Made by a program: the position numbers and the translations under genes. The notes under the pieces were generated by a model. That model worked only from the letters and a program-made list of their open reading frames with translations. It ran no database searches and was not told where the DNA came from. Source: Colwellia polaris (GTDB taxonomy: Bacteria > Pseudomonadota > Gammaproteobacteria > Enterobacterales > Alteromonadaceae). Taken from it: a DNA stretch of 64,000 nt. The stretch is taken from positions 124,001 through 188,000 of the forward strand of contig NZ_NBOE01000004.1 of NCBI RefSeq assembly GCF_002104515.1. Direction: 5' to 3'. This document shows positions 17,078-26,354 of the stretch, piece after piece (position 1 is the stretch's first letter; the number at the start of each line of letters is the position of its first letter).

Positions 17078-18679
17078 ATGTTAGATACAAACTTAAAACA
17101 ACAACTAACAACCTATTTGCAAAATTTAACATCGGCTGTTGAATTGTCAGTATTTTTAGGTGACGACGTAAAATCAAAAGAATTAAATTCCTTGGTGACA
17201 GAAATTGCACAAATGTCGCCATTAGTGTCTGTTGTTGAAGCAGATGCAAGCAATGAACGTGTGCCATCAATGTTAGTAAAATCTGTTAAAACAGGTGGCG
17301 AAATGCGTTTTGCCGGTGTACCTATGGGGCACGAATTTACCTCACTTGTGTTAGCTCTTTTGCACAGTGGCGGACATCCAATAAAACTTGATAAAGCTGT
17401 TATCGAACAAGTGGCAGCATTAGAAGGAAACTACAGCTTTGAAACCTATATTTCTTTAAGTTGCCAAAATTGCCCAGACGTAGTGCAAGCGTTGAACATG
17501 ATGGCCGCCATTAACCCACAGATTCAACATGTAATGATCGATGGCGCTTTATTCCAAGAAGAAGTGTACAAACGTGATATTTTATCAGTACCTGCGGTTT
17601 ACCTTAATGGACAAGCGTTTGGTCAAGGCCGAATGACAGTAACCGAAATTTTAAATAAAGTAGATACTAATGCCGGTGCAAGACAAGCGAAAGCAATAAA
17701 CAATAAAGAAGCTTTTGACTTATTAGTTATAGGTGGCGGCCCTGCAGGAGCAGCCTCTGCAATATATAGTGCTCGCAAAGGTATTCGTACCGGTATTGTT
17801 GCTGATAAGTTTGGTGGCCAAGTGCAAGACACTATGGCGATTGAAAACTTTATTTCTGTAAGTGCTACCGAAGGTCCAAAACTGGTGGCGAGCTTAGAGA
17901 ATCATGTAAACGACTACGATGTTGATATTATGAATAATCAACGTGTAAAAAATATTATTGAAAGTGATGTTGAAGGTGGTTTAATCACTGTTGAATTAGA
18001 AAATGGTGCAACATTACAAACACGCTCAACCATTATTGCCACTGGTGCGAGATGGAGAGAAATGAATGTAACCGGTGAGCAAGAATACCGCGGTAAAGGT
18101 GTTGCTTATTGTCCTCATTGTGATGGCCCTTTGTTTAAAGGCAAGTCAGTTGCAGTAATTGGTGGTGGTAATTCAGGTATTGAGGCAGCCATTGATTTAG
18201 CAGGCTTGGTTGAGCATGTTACTGTTTTAGAGTTCGATAGTACTTTACGTGCTGATGCTATATTGCAAAACAAAGCACGTTCTTTGCCGAATATTGACAT
18301 TATTGTTAATGCACAAACGACTGAAGTGTTAGGCAATGGAAAACATGTAACCGGGCTTAATTACTTGAATCGTGCGACCAATGAGCAAGAAACAATAGAG
18401 CTTGCCGGTATATTTGTACAAATTGGTTTGGTGCCTAATAGCCAATTTTTAACCGACACGGTAGCGTTAACAGAGCGTGGCGAAGTTGTGGTTAATCAAA
18501 AAGGTGAAACAAATATGGCTGGCGTTTATGCGGCTGGCGATGTTACCAATACACCGTTTAAGCAAATTATTATTGCCATGGGTAGTGGTGCAACGGCGGC
18601 GTTAGGTGCCTTTGATTATTTAATCAGAACACCTAATCCACTAGATAACACTGAAAAATTGAGTGAAGCTGCGGCATAA
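17078..18679 (+). CDS. ahpF: Alkyl hydroperoxide reductase subunit F
   Basis: A 533-residue flavoprotein disulphide reductase that passes electrons from NADH to AhpC. The N-terminal thioredoxin-like double domain carries C129/C132 (SLSCQNCPD). The FAD site is [12 protein letters not shown] near residue 215, the redox disulphide is C345/C348 ([14 protein letters not shown]), and the NAD(P)H site is [13 protein letters not shown]. The C-terminal FAD motif is [15 protein letters not shown]. Length and order match AhpF of enteric bacteria. It follows ahpC and ends in a strong terminator. Confidence 0.96.
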   Translation: MLDTNLKQQLTTYLQNLTSAVELSVFLGDDVKSKELNSLVTEIAQMSPLVSVVEADASNERVPSMLVKSVKTGGEMRFAGVPMGHEFTSLVLALLHSGGHPIKLDKAVIEQVAALEGNYSFETYISLSCQNCPDVVQALNMMAAINPQIQHVMIDGALFQEEVYKRDILSVPAVYLNGQAFGQGRMTVTEILNKVDTNAGARQAKAINNKEAFDLLVIGGGPAGAASAIYSARKGIRTGIVADKFGGQVQDTMAIENFISVSATEGPKLVASLENHVNDYDVDIMNNQRVKNIIESDVEGGLITVELENGATLQTRSTIIATGARWREMNVTGEQEYRGKGVAYCPHCDGPLFKGKSVAVIGGGNSGIEAAIDLAGLVEHVTVLEFDSTLRADAILQNKARSLPNIDIIVNAQTTEVLGNGKHVTGLNYLNRATNEQETIELAGIFVQIGLVPNSQFLTDTVALTERGEVVVNQKGETNMAGVYAAGDVTNTPFKQIIIAMGSGATAALGAFDYLIRTPNPLDNTEKLSEAAA

Positions 18680-18702
18680 TATTCAATAAACTCTTGAATC
18701 TT

Positions 18703-18738
18703 TAAACGTTATTGTGAAAACAATAGCGTTTTTTATTT
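18703..18738 (+). terminator. Terminator of ahpF
   Basis: The arms AACGTTATTG and CAATAGCGTT form a 10-bp stem with one G-T pair and a six-base loop. Six T and more follow. It lies between ahpF and the convergent oxyR. Confidence 0.88.
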
Positions 18739-18795
18739 TTAAAATTACTCAAGTACGAGCACGTTAAGTTAAATGATACATTAAGTGACTATGTG

Positions 18796-19695
18796 CTAAT
18801 CGAACAAACCTGTTACGGCTTGGCGAATATGGGTCACTATCGCTCTAACACTTTCCATGCGAGCGTAACCACTTCGACATAACAATACAATTTCACGAAT
18901 CGGTTGAGGCTCTTGAAAAGGAATATAATGAATATGCTTTTGTGGTGCATAATTCATCGTTGCTAATTGTGGTAATAAGGTAATACCCATATTGCTTGCT
19001 ACCATGTAACGTAAAGTTTCAAGACTAGTAGCGCGAAAACTATGATCTTCTTCCGCACCGGCACTAAAACAATAACCCATGGCCTGATCTCTTAAGCAAT
19101 GACCATCTTCTAAGGTGAGAATTTTTTGATTATGTAAATCATCAAAGGTTACAAATGAACGCTCTGCCATTGCATGAGATGCAGATGTAGCCATTACCAG
19201 AGGCTCGTTAAATAAATCGTAGCGTTCAAAACGTGCCATTTCGGGTAGCCAAGGCAGAATCAAAACATCAAGTTTGCCAGTTTCTAATTCTTGCAGTAAA
19301 TCTTGCGTTCTGTTTTCATGAAGGTAAAAGCTTATTTTTGTGAGGTTGTTATTCAGCTCAGGCATAATGTGCGGCAATATATAAGGTGCCAGCGTGGGAA
19401 TTAAGCCTATATGCAAATCTCCTGAAAGCGGATCTAATAAAGCTTTTGCGGCTTCTTCAAAATTATTTGCCGCATTCAATACTTGTTGAGCTTGCTGTAC
19501 TAATTTTTCGCCTGCTGGCGTTAACATAACATTGCGAGGTTGCCGCTCTATTAATGTTAATTTAAGTCGTTGTTCTAGCTTTTGAATTTGCCCACTTAAT
19601 GTAGGCTGGCTGACAAAACAAGCATCTGCCGCATGGCCGAAATGTTTATACTGAGCTATAGCAGCTAGGTATTCTAGATCCCTAATTTTTATCAT
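18796..19695 (-). CDS. oxyR: Hydrogen peroxide sensor OxyR
   Basis: A 299-residue LysR-type regulator recognisable as OxyR. The N-terminal helix-turn-helix is HAADACFVSQPTLSGQIQKL. The peroxide-sensing pair is C200 and C209 in EDGHCLRDQAMGYC, aligned with C199/C208 of the E. coli protein. FRATSLETLRYMV is the conserved stretch that follows. Oxidation forms a disulphide and activates target genes such as ahpC, whose operator is at 16291-16327. It is convergent with ahpF. The spacer upstream (about 250 bp) holds no operator that I can assign. Confidence 0.95.
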   Translation of the reverse strand: MIKIRDLEYLAAIAQYKHFGHAADACFVSQPTLSGQIQKLEQRLKLTLIERQPRNVMLTPAGEKLVQQAQQVLNAANNFEEAAKALLDPLSGDLHIGLIPTLAPYILPHIMPELNNNLTKISFYLHENRTQDLLQELETGKLDVLILPWLPEMARFERYDLFNEPLVMATSASHAMAERSFVTFDDLHNQKILTLEDGHCLRDQAMGYCFSAGAEEDHSFRATSLETLRYMVASNMGITLLPQLATMNYAPQKHIHYIPFQEPQPIREIVLLCRSGYARMESVRAIVTHIRQAVTGLFD

Positions 19696-19942
19696 AGTTA
19701 ATATCTATCGCAAAAAGTACTTTAATAGTTAGTTGATTTTAACTTACACCTTTAAGTTTGGCTAGATTGAACTAAAACACAGAATAAACTATCGTGCTTT
19801 AGTCATTTTTCACATAACAGTGCATGAAGCATGACAAATGTGAAGTTTAGAAAGTAATAACTTTTGTAGTCAGTTTATAGATTTGAATTTACTAAATATG
19901 ATGACTAGATATTTTGCCTATTTAAAATAAAGCGAGGTTTGC

Positions 19943-20314
19943 ATGGACATAGCCATTAAAATACATCTACTGGTAGTGATCCCGGCTATTTTATTGGGTC
20001 TATTAAATTTAGTGTTAAGCAAAGGCACACGATTTCACAAAATAAATGGCAAAATTTGGGCTTGCTTAATGTTATTGACTTCGCTTAGTTCATTTTTCAT
20101 TATGCCAACAGGTAGTCTCTCTTGGCTGCATTTGTTTGCTATTGTCGTTATTGTTAGTGTTTCAGTTGGAGTTGTTGCGATCCGAAAACGTCGCAAGCGT
20201 TTACATATTCGCTGTATGCTAGGTGCTTACATTGGTACTATTATTTCTGCTGTATTTGCCGCAGCTATACCCGGGCGGCTTTTACATGAAGTAGTCAGTA
20301 AAAATATATTCTAA
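19943..20314 (+). CDS. DUF2306-like membrane protein
   Basis: A 123-residue inner-membrane protein with four hydrophobic helices. The features KGTRFHKINGKIWACLMLLTS, with the core HKINGKIW, and KRLHIRCMLGAYIGTI match the small DUF2306 family of unknown role. The conserved His residues at the ends of helices could bind haem or metal, but nothing is proven. It is preceded by a purine-rich ribosome site (AAGCGAGG) before the ATG. It converges with the next gene with six bases between stops. Confidence 0.7.
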   Translation: MDIAIKIHLLVVIPAILLGLLNLVLSKGTRFHKINGKIWACLMLLTSLSSFFIMPTGSLSWLHLFAIVVIVSVSVGVVAIRKRRKRLHIRCMLGAYIGTIISAVFAAAIPGRLLHEVVSKNIF

Positions 20315-20320
20315 GTCTTT

Positions 20321-20623
20321 TTAACGCTTTAGGCGTTCGAGCGCAGGAATATTAATATAACTATCATCCCCTTTTTCAATTGCCTGTTTTAAGTTAGCTT
20401 TTCGTTTTTTACGTGCAGCAATGCTTTCGTTAAACACCTCGAAATGAGCTTCTTCCATTAAGTCAGCAGCATTTTTATGTGAAATAATACCTAATACTTT
20501 ACCCGCTTGAATAAACCCTTCAGTACGAAATTTTTGCTGATCATCTTTTTGATGATTCTTAGCGAGCTTAAAAATTGTAAGTAACTGAGTTTTACAACTT
20601 GCTAAATACTCTTCTTTATTCAT
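20321..20623 (-). CDS. Hypothetical protein, small helical
   Basis: A 100-residue soluble protein that I do not recognise. It is Lys-rich and predicted helical throughout (NKEEYLASCKTQLLTIFKLA, then ESIAARKKRKANLKQAIEKG). The ATG at 20623 is chosen because GAGTGG lies five bases upstream; the frame can extend nine bases to a GTG. It follows the cupin gene in the same direction after about 60 bp and may share its transcript. Confidence 0.6.
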   Translation of the reverse strand: MNKEEYLASCKTQLLTIFKLAKNHQKDDQQKFRTEGFIQAGKVLGIISHKNAADLMEEAHFEVFNESIAARKKRKANLKQAIEKGDDSYINIPALERLKR

Positions 20624-20686
20624 TAAATCCACTCAACTTGATAATCCATTAATAAAACCAAAAAAATTAATCATTCATTTATACAC

Positions 20687-21052
20687 TTAAACCCATAAGT
20701 TATTTTGAGCGGTAAGATCAGTTGTTTCACCGCCGGTATTTACCACACCTTTAGGCTCAATAATCATAATTTTACATTCTGTAGCCGCAACCGGCTTGTG
20801 TTCAATACCTTTTGGGACTACAAATAATTCACCTGAAGACAAGGTAACAACACCCTCTCTAAATTCAATGTTGAGTTCGCCTTCAATAACAATAAATACT
20901 TCATCAGTATCTGGGTGGTCATGCCAAACAAACTCACCTTCAACTTTAACCAATTTAAACTGGTAATCATTCATCTCAGCAATTACCCGAGGAGACCATT
21001 GCTCGGAAAACTTAGTGAATTTGTCTTTAAAATTAATAGCTTTAGATTGCAT
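20687..21052 (-). CDS. Small cupin-domain protein
   Basis: A 121-residue single-domain cupin. Motif 1 is [19 protein letters not shown] (two His, then Glu) and motif 2 is [15 protein letters not shown] (final His), so the metal site is complete. Such proteins range from isomerases to dioxygenases and sensors, and no substrate can be named. GAG precedes the ATG at a suitable distance (GGAGCCACA). The upstream side is interrupted by the MITE starting 29 bp before the start codon, so the promoter may lie in or beyond that element. Confidence 0.8.
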   Translation of the reverse strand: MQSKAINFKDKFTKFSEQWSPRVIAEMNDYQFKLVKVEGEFVWHDHPDTDEVFIVIEGELNIEFREGVVTLSSGELFVVPKGIEHKPVAATECKIMIIEPKGVVNTGGETTDLTAQNNLWV

Positions 21053-21080
21053 TGTGGCTCCGAAGGAATTTTAAAATAGG

Positions 21081-21326
21081 TAACCTGAACTCTGGATAAG
21101 CGGCACTTGCTCAATGCTCCCTTTAAACCCGTTATCTGGGTTAAAACGTCAATAAATAGCGCACTATTCATAAACGTTTGCCTTGGAAATGGCATAAAAT
21201 GAAGCATTGATGGTGACTATTCGTGATGTTCACCTTGCTATAGCATTTACTTTAGCACCTAAGCTTTTGATGCACTTGAGTATCAAGCACTCATTATCCA
21301 GCACTCATTATCCAGAGTTCAGCTTA
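21081..21326 (+). mobile_element. MITE copy 2, about 246 bp
   Basis: It shares the terminal repeats AACCTGAACTCTGGATAA and TTATCCAGAGTTCAG with the copy at 15.9 kb, and inner blocks (GATGTTCACCTTGCTATAG, TTTAGCACCTAAG, CTTGAGTATCAAGCAC). It is longer by about 110 bp near its left end, and a 14-bp block ending in TTATCCAG is tandemly duplicated at the right end. It lies just upstream of the cupin gene, at the edge of the island. Confidence 0.82.
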
Positions 21327-21678
21327 GGTAACATTATATTATTCAATAATCTTAAAACCATAAATAGCTAATTCAATCTTTTTATCACCGACCCAATTAT
21401 CTTATTGGCGGTCTTTTTAGTTCTTAAAGCGCTAGCTTTTGTAGTTTCCAATTAAGCTGTAAAATTATAAATGAATAAAAACAACAGCTTAAAATCTCTT
21501 TCCATTTAGGGATTATCGGTTTTTCCAGTTAAGGGTGGGTCTATAGCCCAAAATTCTAGTTAAGCTTTTCAACCAAAAACGGGCAGGAAAAATGAAGTCA
21601 CTTCGTTATTATTTAACGTAGCACAAGTTTTTAATTAGGAATAGTTATACAGGGTAGATCAGAAGGGAGGTTTTAAAA
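21327..21678. other. Spacer at the island's left edge
   Basis: No gene is supported. A plus-strand terminator-like hairpin (ACCG-AC-CCAAT / ATTGG-CGGT followed by five T) lies at about 21388-21417, although no plus-strand gene precedes it. It may be a remnant of a gene or RNA lost when the island entered. I looked for Tn7-type ends (TGT...ACA with repeated ~20-bp sites) here and could not define one. Confidence 0.5.
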
Positions 21679-23403
21679 TTACAAACAAAAAGCGGCGAGC
21701 TTTTGAGGCTCACCGCTGGTTAAAATTAAGAATCTATTTAAAGCTTTTTTGAGGTTTTCAGTGTTCTCATATAAGACGATATTATATTCATTCACCAGTA
21801 AGTTGCGTTCGAGATCTGGCTGAGAATCTAAATATTTAACTAGCGCCTTTAGCTTCACATCATGAATTTTTATCCACCGATTTAAAAGGATATATTTTGT
21901 AAAAAAAGCTGTTAACTTTTCCTGTGATACATAGCTATATTTATATTTAACTTCAATGTCAGACAAATCAAATTTTGTTTTCAAAGCATGATATTGATCT
22001 GGTTTAAGAAAACACATTTGTCTAATTTTTGCGTTCGAGACTTGTTCATTAAAACTAGGAATGAACTGCTCTTCTAATAATGTCGTGATGTCATCTCTAT
22101 CAACATATAGTTGATTAAATGATATCGTAACAACAGGTGAGCAATAATAAAGCTGTACAGAATTATCGATCAGAATTGATATTAATTTCGCCAAGTCCGT
22201 ATTAAAAAACTTTAAACCTTTTCTTAACTTTTCCATAGAAATAAGGTTGTCAACATCACCAACATGGCTTTTAACTATGACCGATTTTGTGAGCATCTTT
22301 ATAAATAAATCAATCTCATATAAGTGGACAAAAGCGCCATTTAAACTACCTGTTTGTTTTGTGAATTTGACTTTTTTTGAGTCTATTAAGTAGTCAATCG
22401 CTTTAATATCTAGCTCAAGTAAAGTCGAAACCGTATCTTTAGACACTTGGTAACAGTATTCTGTGCCATCAATAAGAAACCGTTCTCTAGCTTTATTAAT
22501 GTACTTGTTATCCACTATGGGTGAACACTTCCCATTTGGCACTATATTTTGCACATGTCTTGGTACCGGAATACTTGGCAATAAAGCTAATCTATTTACC
22601 TGTTTGTTCGTGAGAAAAAGTAACTTTTCGTCAGCTAACAATCTAGCTTTTCTAATATCATTCAATTCACTGCGAAACCGTTTTGATATTAACAAGTCAA
22701 ATGCTTGACTGAGTTGGTGCACAATATCAACGTCACTATCGGGCATTCTACGTAAAGGCTCAAATGCACAATCGTAAGGTCTGGATACTATGACTAGTGC
22801 CTTATACAAAGCAGATATATATTCCTCTTTTTCTGCATTAGAAAGTGACTTGAATGCTAATTGATAATTAGGAATATCTGTTGGTATTGCAGAGTAATCC
22901 TCCCACTGTAGTCCACACTTTGAACAACCACAGAGTATTGTGGCATTAGAATGTAGTGGGAACTGGCAACAGGGACACTTTTCAATGAGTCTTACCTTAT
23001 GAATTTCGCAATGCGTGTGGTGTGCTAAGTGCCAGTCCTGTTTGATATATCGACTTTCTTCATGACTACAGCATGTAGTACACACTCTAGGAACTGGTCG
23101 TACTATTTTTTTGATGAATCTGTTGTTATCAAAAATAGGTAAAGGAAATGGTTTAAAAAACGCATCTAATTGCTCCGTCTCCAACCTGACACTTTTACTT
23201 AAGTTCTTAGCTATGTTTTTATAACGTGGACTGGCGACTTCGTATATCGAATCAGCTAAATTGACACCTAAAACGCTCGCAATGCGACTTCGAGTATCTC
23301 GACCATTTAATAGCCCTAATCTCAGTAAATAACCATCAATACTTTCGTTATCTAAAGGTCGGGGACGCACCGGAAATTCCAACGCTATTTTATTATTTTT
23401 CAT
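21679..23403 (-). CDS. tniQ: TniQ/TnsD-family target-selection protein
   Basis: A 574-residue TniQ protein. The N-terminus has FPVRPRPLDNESIDGYLLRL (core ESIDGYLLRLG), followed by a zinc-ribbon region: CTTCCSHEESRYIKQDWHL near residue 110, HCEIHKVRL, then CPCC and CGCSKCGLQW. In Tn7-like elements TniQ/TnsD proteins bind the target DNA and recruit TnsC. The length resembles TnsD-type proteins that bind a fixed site more than short CRISPR-linked TniQ. It is the last gene of tnsA-B-C-tniQ and overlaps tnsC by 11 bases. A terminator overlaps its last codons. The C-terminal half is not recognised and would carry DNA specificity. Confidence 0.85.
   Translation of the reverse strand: MKNNKIALEFPVRPRPLDNESIDGYLLRLGLLNGRDTRSRIASVLGVNLADSIYEVASPRYKNIAKNLSKSVRLETEQLDAFFKPFPLPIFDNNRFIKKIVRPVPRVCTTCCSHEESRYIKQDWHLAHHTHCEIHKVRLIEKCPCCQFPLHSNATILCGCSKCGLQWEDYSAIPTDIPNYQLAFKSLSNAEKEEYISALYKALVIVSRPYDCAFEPLRRMPDSDVDIVHQLSQAFDLLISKRFRSELNDIRKARLLADEKLLFLTNKQVNRLALLPSIPVPRHVQNIVPNGKCSPIVDNKYINKARERFLIDGTEYCYQVSKDTVSTLLELDIKAIDYLIDSKKVKFTKQTGSLNGAFVHLYEIDLFIKMLTKSVIVKSHVGDVDNLISMEKLRKGLKFFNTDLAKLISILIDNSVQLYYCSPVVTISFNQLYVDRDDITTLLEEQFIPSFNEQVSNAKIRQMCFLKPDQYHALKTKFDLSDIEVKYKYSYVSQEKLTAFFTKYILLNRWIKIHDVKLKALVKYLDSQPDLERNLLVNEYNIVLYENTENLKKALNRFLILTSGEPQKLAAFCL
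21683..21717 (-). terminator. Terminator overlapping the tniQ stop
   Basis: On the minus strand GCGGTGAGC and GCTCGCCGC form a 9-bp stem (one G-T pair), followed by TTTTTGTTT. The stem encodes the final residues of TniQ and closes the tns operon. Confidence 0.85.
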
Positions 23404-24361
23404 ATAAACCTCTCTTTTTTAATTGTTTAATTACAGTACGCATACTCGTATATTCATCGAAAGGGTTTGCGTGTTCTATTCCGTTAATTGAATAATTATA
23501 TGCTGTTTCTAACACCTCCATATCTACGACTTCATCTTCTTGGGTTTGATAAATGCACTCTGTTAATAAATCAGACGTTAATCGCAATTTCCCTTTGGTT
23601 GCTAGGCATAAACGAAGTAACAACCCTCGGTTCTTTTTAACTAACGAAAGCTCGGGTTTTCCTTTTTCATTCGTTGATTTTTTGACAAAATTCATACCTT
23701 TCACTTTTCTCGGAAATTTCGATAGCATGCTCTCGATTAAGGCTCCAAAATTTAATATCCCTTTAGCTCCTACGCAGTTAAAAATTGGCAAGGTTTGGAA
23801 GGGTAAGCACCTATCTTTAAGTTGTTCATCTATAAAGATGTCTTGAGAATCCTCTGTCCCTAAAATTAAAAAAGGGATCTTCCATTGATTGAGACAACTT
23901 TTGAAAAAAAGGTAGACTTCAGACTTAGGGGTGACACCTGATTTAGGTATCCAATCTTGTATTTCATCAAGAATAATTAACTCAACTTTCATCGTTTTCA
24001 TTAGCGTGCTTACCTCTAGCATGCGTTTGGCAATTGTGCCGCTATTAGGTGTAGGAGCACCTAATTGACTCAATAGTGAAGTTAAAACACTACCAATTGT
24101 TGAAGCCAATGAAACATCTACATATGCAACCGGGAGGATTGAAATGGTGTCACTGATAACGGGTGGGCGAGTTGCGCGAACTTGCTCTGAAACGAAAGTT
24201 TTACCCGCGCCCGTGGAGCCTTGAACAAGAATTAGTTTAGGCTTTATTCCACGATAGCGTTCAAGTTGCTCGATTGCATTCCATGCTTTTACATAGGCAG
24301 GGTGCTTACAAACGACTTTGCTAAATGCTACTGCTTGTTCATGAATTACGTTATTGCTCAT
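23393..24361 (-). CDS. tnsC: TnsC-like AAA+ transposition ATPase
   Basis: A 322-residue AAA+ ATPase. Walker A is GSTGAGKT at residues 48-55, and Walker B is LIILDEIQDW at 127-136. Sensor-like LGTEDSQDIF follows near 185. TnsC (TniB-like) forms a filament on target DNA, connects TniQ to the transposase and controls target choice. It lies between tnsB and tniQ on one operon. The length is near that of TniB and shorter than Tn7 TnsC (about 555 residues), so the element is Tn7-like and not Tn7 itself. Confidence 0.88.
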   Translation of the reverse strand: MSNNVIHEQAVAFSKVVCKHPAYVKAWNAIEQLERYRGIKPKLILVQGSTGAGKTFVSEQVRATRPPVISDTISILPVAYVDVSLASTIGSVLTSLLSQLGAPTPNSGTIAKRMLEVSTLMKTMKVELIILDEIQDWIPKSGVTPKSEVYLFFKSCLNQWKIPFLILGTEDSQDIFIDEQLKDRCLPFQTLPIFNCVGAKGILNFGALIESMLSKFPRKVKGMNFVKKSTNEKGKPELSLVKKNRGLLLRLCLATKGKLRLTSDLLTECIYQTQEDEVVDMEVLETAYNYSINGIEHANPFDEYTSMRTVIKQLKKRGLYEK

Positions 24362-24396
24362 TATATTTCCTCATTTAAGCTTATGTAGTTTGGTGT

Positions 24397-26352
24397 TTAT
24401 TCTGTGTCAAAAAAGTCGACTGGTCTCTCCCAGTCATCATGAGATCGGCGTTCAGTAACTATTGACTTATCAGTATGATTTTGACCAAATCGGCTTTTAT
24501 TTTTGTCAATATGTTCACCCATACCACTCGGTTCCTGTGATGCTAACGCAGCTTTTTCTTTTTTCTTCGCCTCAGCTTTTCTGAGTTCAGCAGCCTCACG
24601 TTTCTCTCTCATTAACCTATCTTTTCGTTCATTTGGTCCAGTCAGGACTTTATTAAAGGGAGTAAAGGGAAAGTGCATATTTTTTGTGATTTTCTCTGGT
24701 AACCCACTTTTAAATTCCTTTAAACTCATACCGCCGCGAACGTTTTGGTTTTTAGCGCTGACTTGAAACATCGTGGCGTCAAGATCATTAATGACGGTAA
24801 TTTCTGAAATGTCGTTTTTATCATAAAAATAGGTAACCTTAGGGCTGCGAGATTTTTTGGTTGTTGCTAATTCACGTCCCAGTTTTTGCAATTGAGGTGA
24901 TGAATAAAAAACACCGTTTTTTTGAATGCCTTTGCTCGGTTGAATAGCGCCTTCATCTTCAGAGCCTTTTATGACTTTTAGCATACTCATATCCTGTATC
25001 ATTTTTGGGGCAAAATTCTCTAATGCTTTTTCGCAATAGTTTGCTGGGGTATCACCATATAGTCCCGAATGAGGGTTTTGGTGATAGTGATCTAAAATAA
25101 AGACATCCAATGCATCAATAAATTCTGTTATTGTTACTGTCGCCATATTTTGGATAGTTTGATCATAATTTTTTTCTTCATCGTGTCTCATATACCCCGG
25201 CATTGAATCGCAAAACTGACCACGAATAGTTCTATTAAATGACTCTACAAAAGGTTTTTTCCACGGTGATTTGGTCTCAGTGGTGATGTAATGTGTATTC
25301 AATTGAGCCATCAGTAATGTAACTTCTTTTGCAACGAACGCGCTGCCAGCGTCACCAAAGATGGCGTAAGGAATGCCTGTTAGCGGCCAGTCATTCATTG
25401 CTTTGGGGGATTTAGATTTAGGGCTGACACATTTTTTGATCAGCTCTGTTACCGCAGACGACAGTTCGCTCGGTGACTCACCATAAGAAATGACGTATGC
25501 AATGATGCAGCGCGTATAAGTATCAATAGCAATGTAGATGATTGGTACACCAATGAACTTAAGCGTACCGTCGCACAAAAGCCCAACTTTAGTATGAACA
25601 GCATCAATCTCAACGCGTTGAAGTGGAAAATCAAGTACGTATTTTCCGCCAGATTCACGGGCCAAACGTCTTGCAGCATCATGGCCTTGGCGACATCGGA
25701 TCACTTCTAAAGGATCGAGCTTCTTTATCATGTTGTAAAATTGTGAGGAACTGATGCATTTATCAGATAACCCGGCATTGGCACATTCGCTAATGATTGT
25801 TTTCAAAACCTGAGAAGCTTTTAACCCGTTTCGTTGCAAATAAAGGTCATAGATGCACTTTTCAGTGATTTTAATTACTGATTTATCTAATCGAGGTGCA
25901 CGAGCTTTTATTGGCATCTTAATGACTGCGGCGATATCGAGCTCTTGTTCGACATAAACTTTATATTTTCTGCGAAGAGTGGTTCCGCTTGGTGCATCAT
26001 CAGGAGATATATTATTTTTCTTACATACTCTAGCTATCACTTTTAGAGCAGTCGCCAGAGAGTTTTTGTGGGCTTGATTATGTAACTCGATTAAAAAGGG
26101 TTCGAGTAATTCAGCTGCTTTGATGTCTTCTGGCAACGTTAATCCTTGCATTAGGACGGCATTTTCACGCTTTTTAACAATAAGCTGCCCAATTTTAAAT
26201 GCATGATTTAACTGTTTGGGTGTAAGCATTGTGGCTGCTTTATTTTCAAATGTGATCACTGCAAATTCTGGCTTTATTGCTTCTATTTGAGCATTTTCGC
26301 CAAAGTATTTGATACGCATGCCTTCACTGAAAATCATTTGAGAGTTATTCAT
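24397..26352 (-). CDS. tnsB: TnsB-like DDE transposase
   Basis: A 651-residue retroviral-integrase-fold transposase. The catalytic triad is D250 (VEIDAVHTK), D334 (IFGDAGSAF) and E370 (KPFVESFNR). An N-terminal helix-turn-helix region that binds transposon ends precedes it, and a basic C-terminal tail (REAAELRKAEAKKKEKAAL) probably contacts TnsC. TnsB cuts and joins the 3' ends of the element. The gene ends two bases before tnsB's partner tnsA begins upstream on the minus strand (stop of tnsA at 26355), so the two are translationally linked. Confidence 0.92.
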   Translation of the reverse strand: MNNSQMIFSEGMRIKYFGENAQIEAIKPEFAVITFENKAATMLTPKQLNHAFKIGQLIVKKRENAVLMQGLTLPEDIKAAELLEPFLIELHNQAHKNSLATALKVIARVCKKNNISPDDAPSGTTLRRKYKVYVEQELDIAAVIKMPIKARAPRLDKSVIKITEKCIYDLYLQRNGLKASQVLKTIISECANAGLSDKCISSSQFYNMIKKLDPLEVIRCRQGHDAARRLARESGGKYVLDFPLQRVEIDAVHTKVGLLCDGTLKFIGVPIIYIAIDTYTRCIIAYVISYGESPSELSSAVTELIKKCVSPKSKSPKAMNDWPLTGIPYAIFGDAGSAFVAKEVTLLMAQLNTHYITTETKSPWKKPFVESFNRTIRGQFCDSMPGYMRHDEEKNYDQTIQNMATVTITEFIDALDVFILDHYHQNPHSGLYGDTPANYCEKALENFAPKMIQDMSMLKVIKGSEDEGAIQPSKGIQKNGVFYSSPQLQKLGRELATTKKSRSPKVTYFYDKNDISEITVINDLDATMFQVSAKNQNVRGGMSLKEFKSGLPEKITKNMHFPFTPFNKVLTGPNERKDRLMREKREAAELRKAEAKKKEKAALASQEPSGMGEHIDKNKSRFGQNHTDKSIVTERRSHDDWERPVDFFDTE

Positions 26353-26354
26353 TA

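Noticed and set aside
21388-21417. Small RNA gene ending at the 21.4-kb hairpin
   Set aside because: Only a terminator-like hairpin is seen, with no promoter or conserved body.
24503-24766. Open frame on the plus strand inside tnsB
   Set aside because: It is antisense to a clear DDE transposase and its residues mirror the Lys/Glu-rich tail of that gene.
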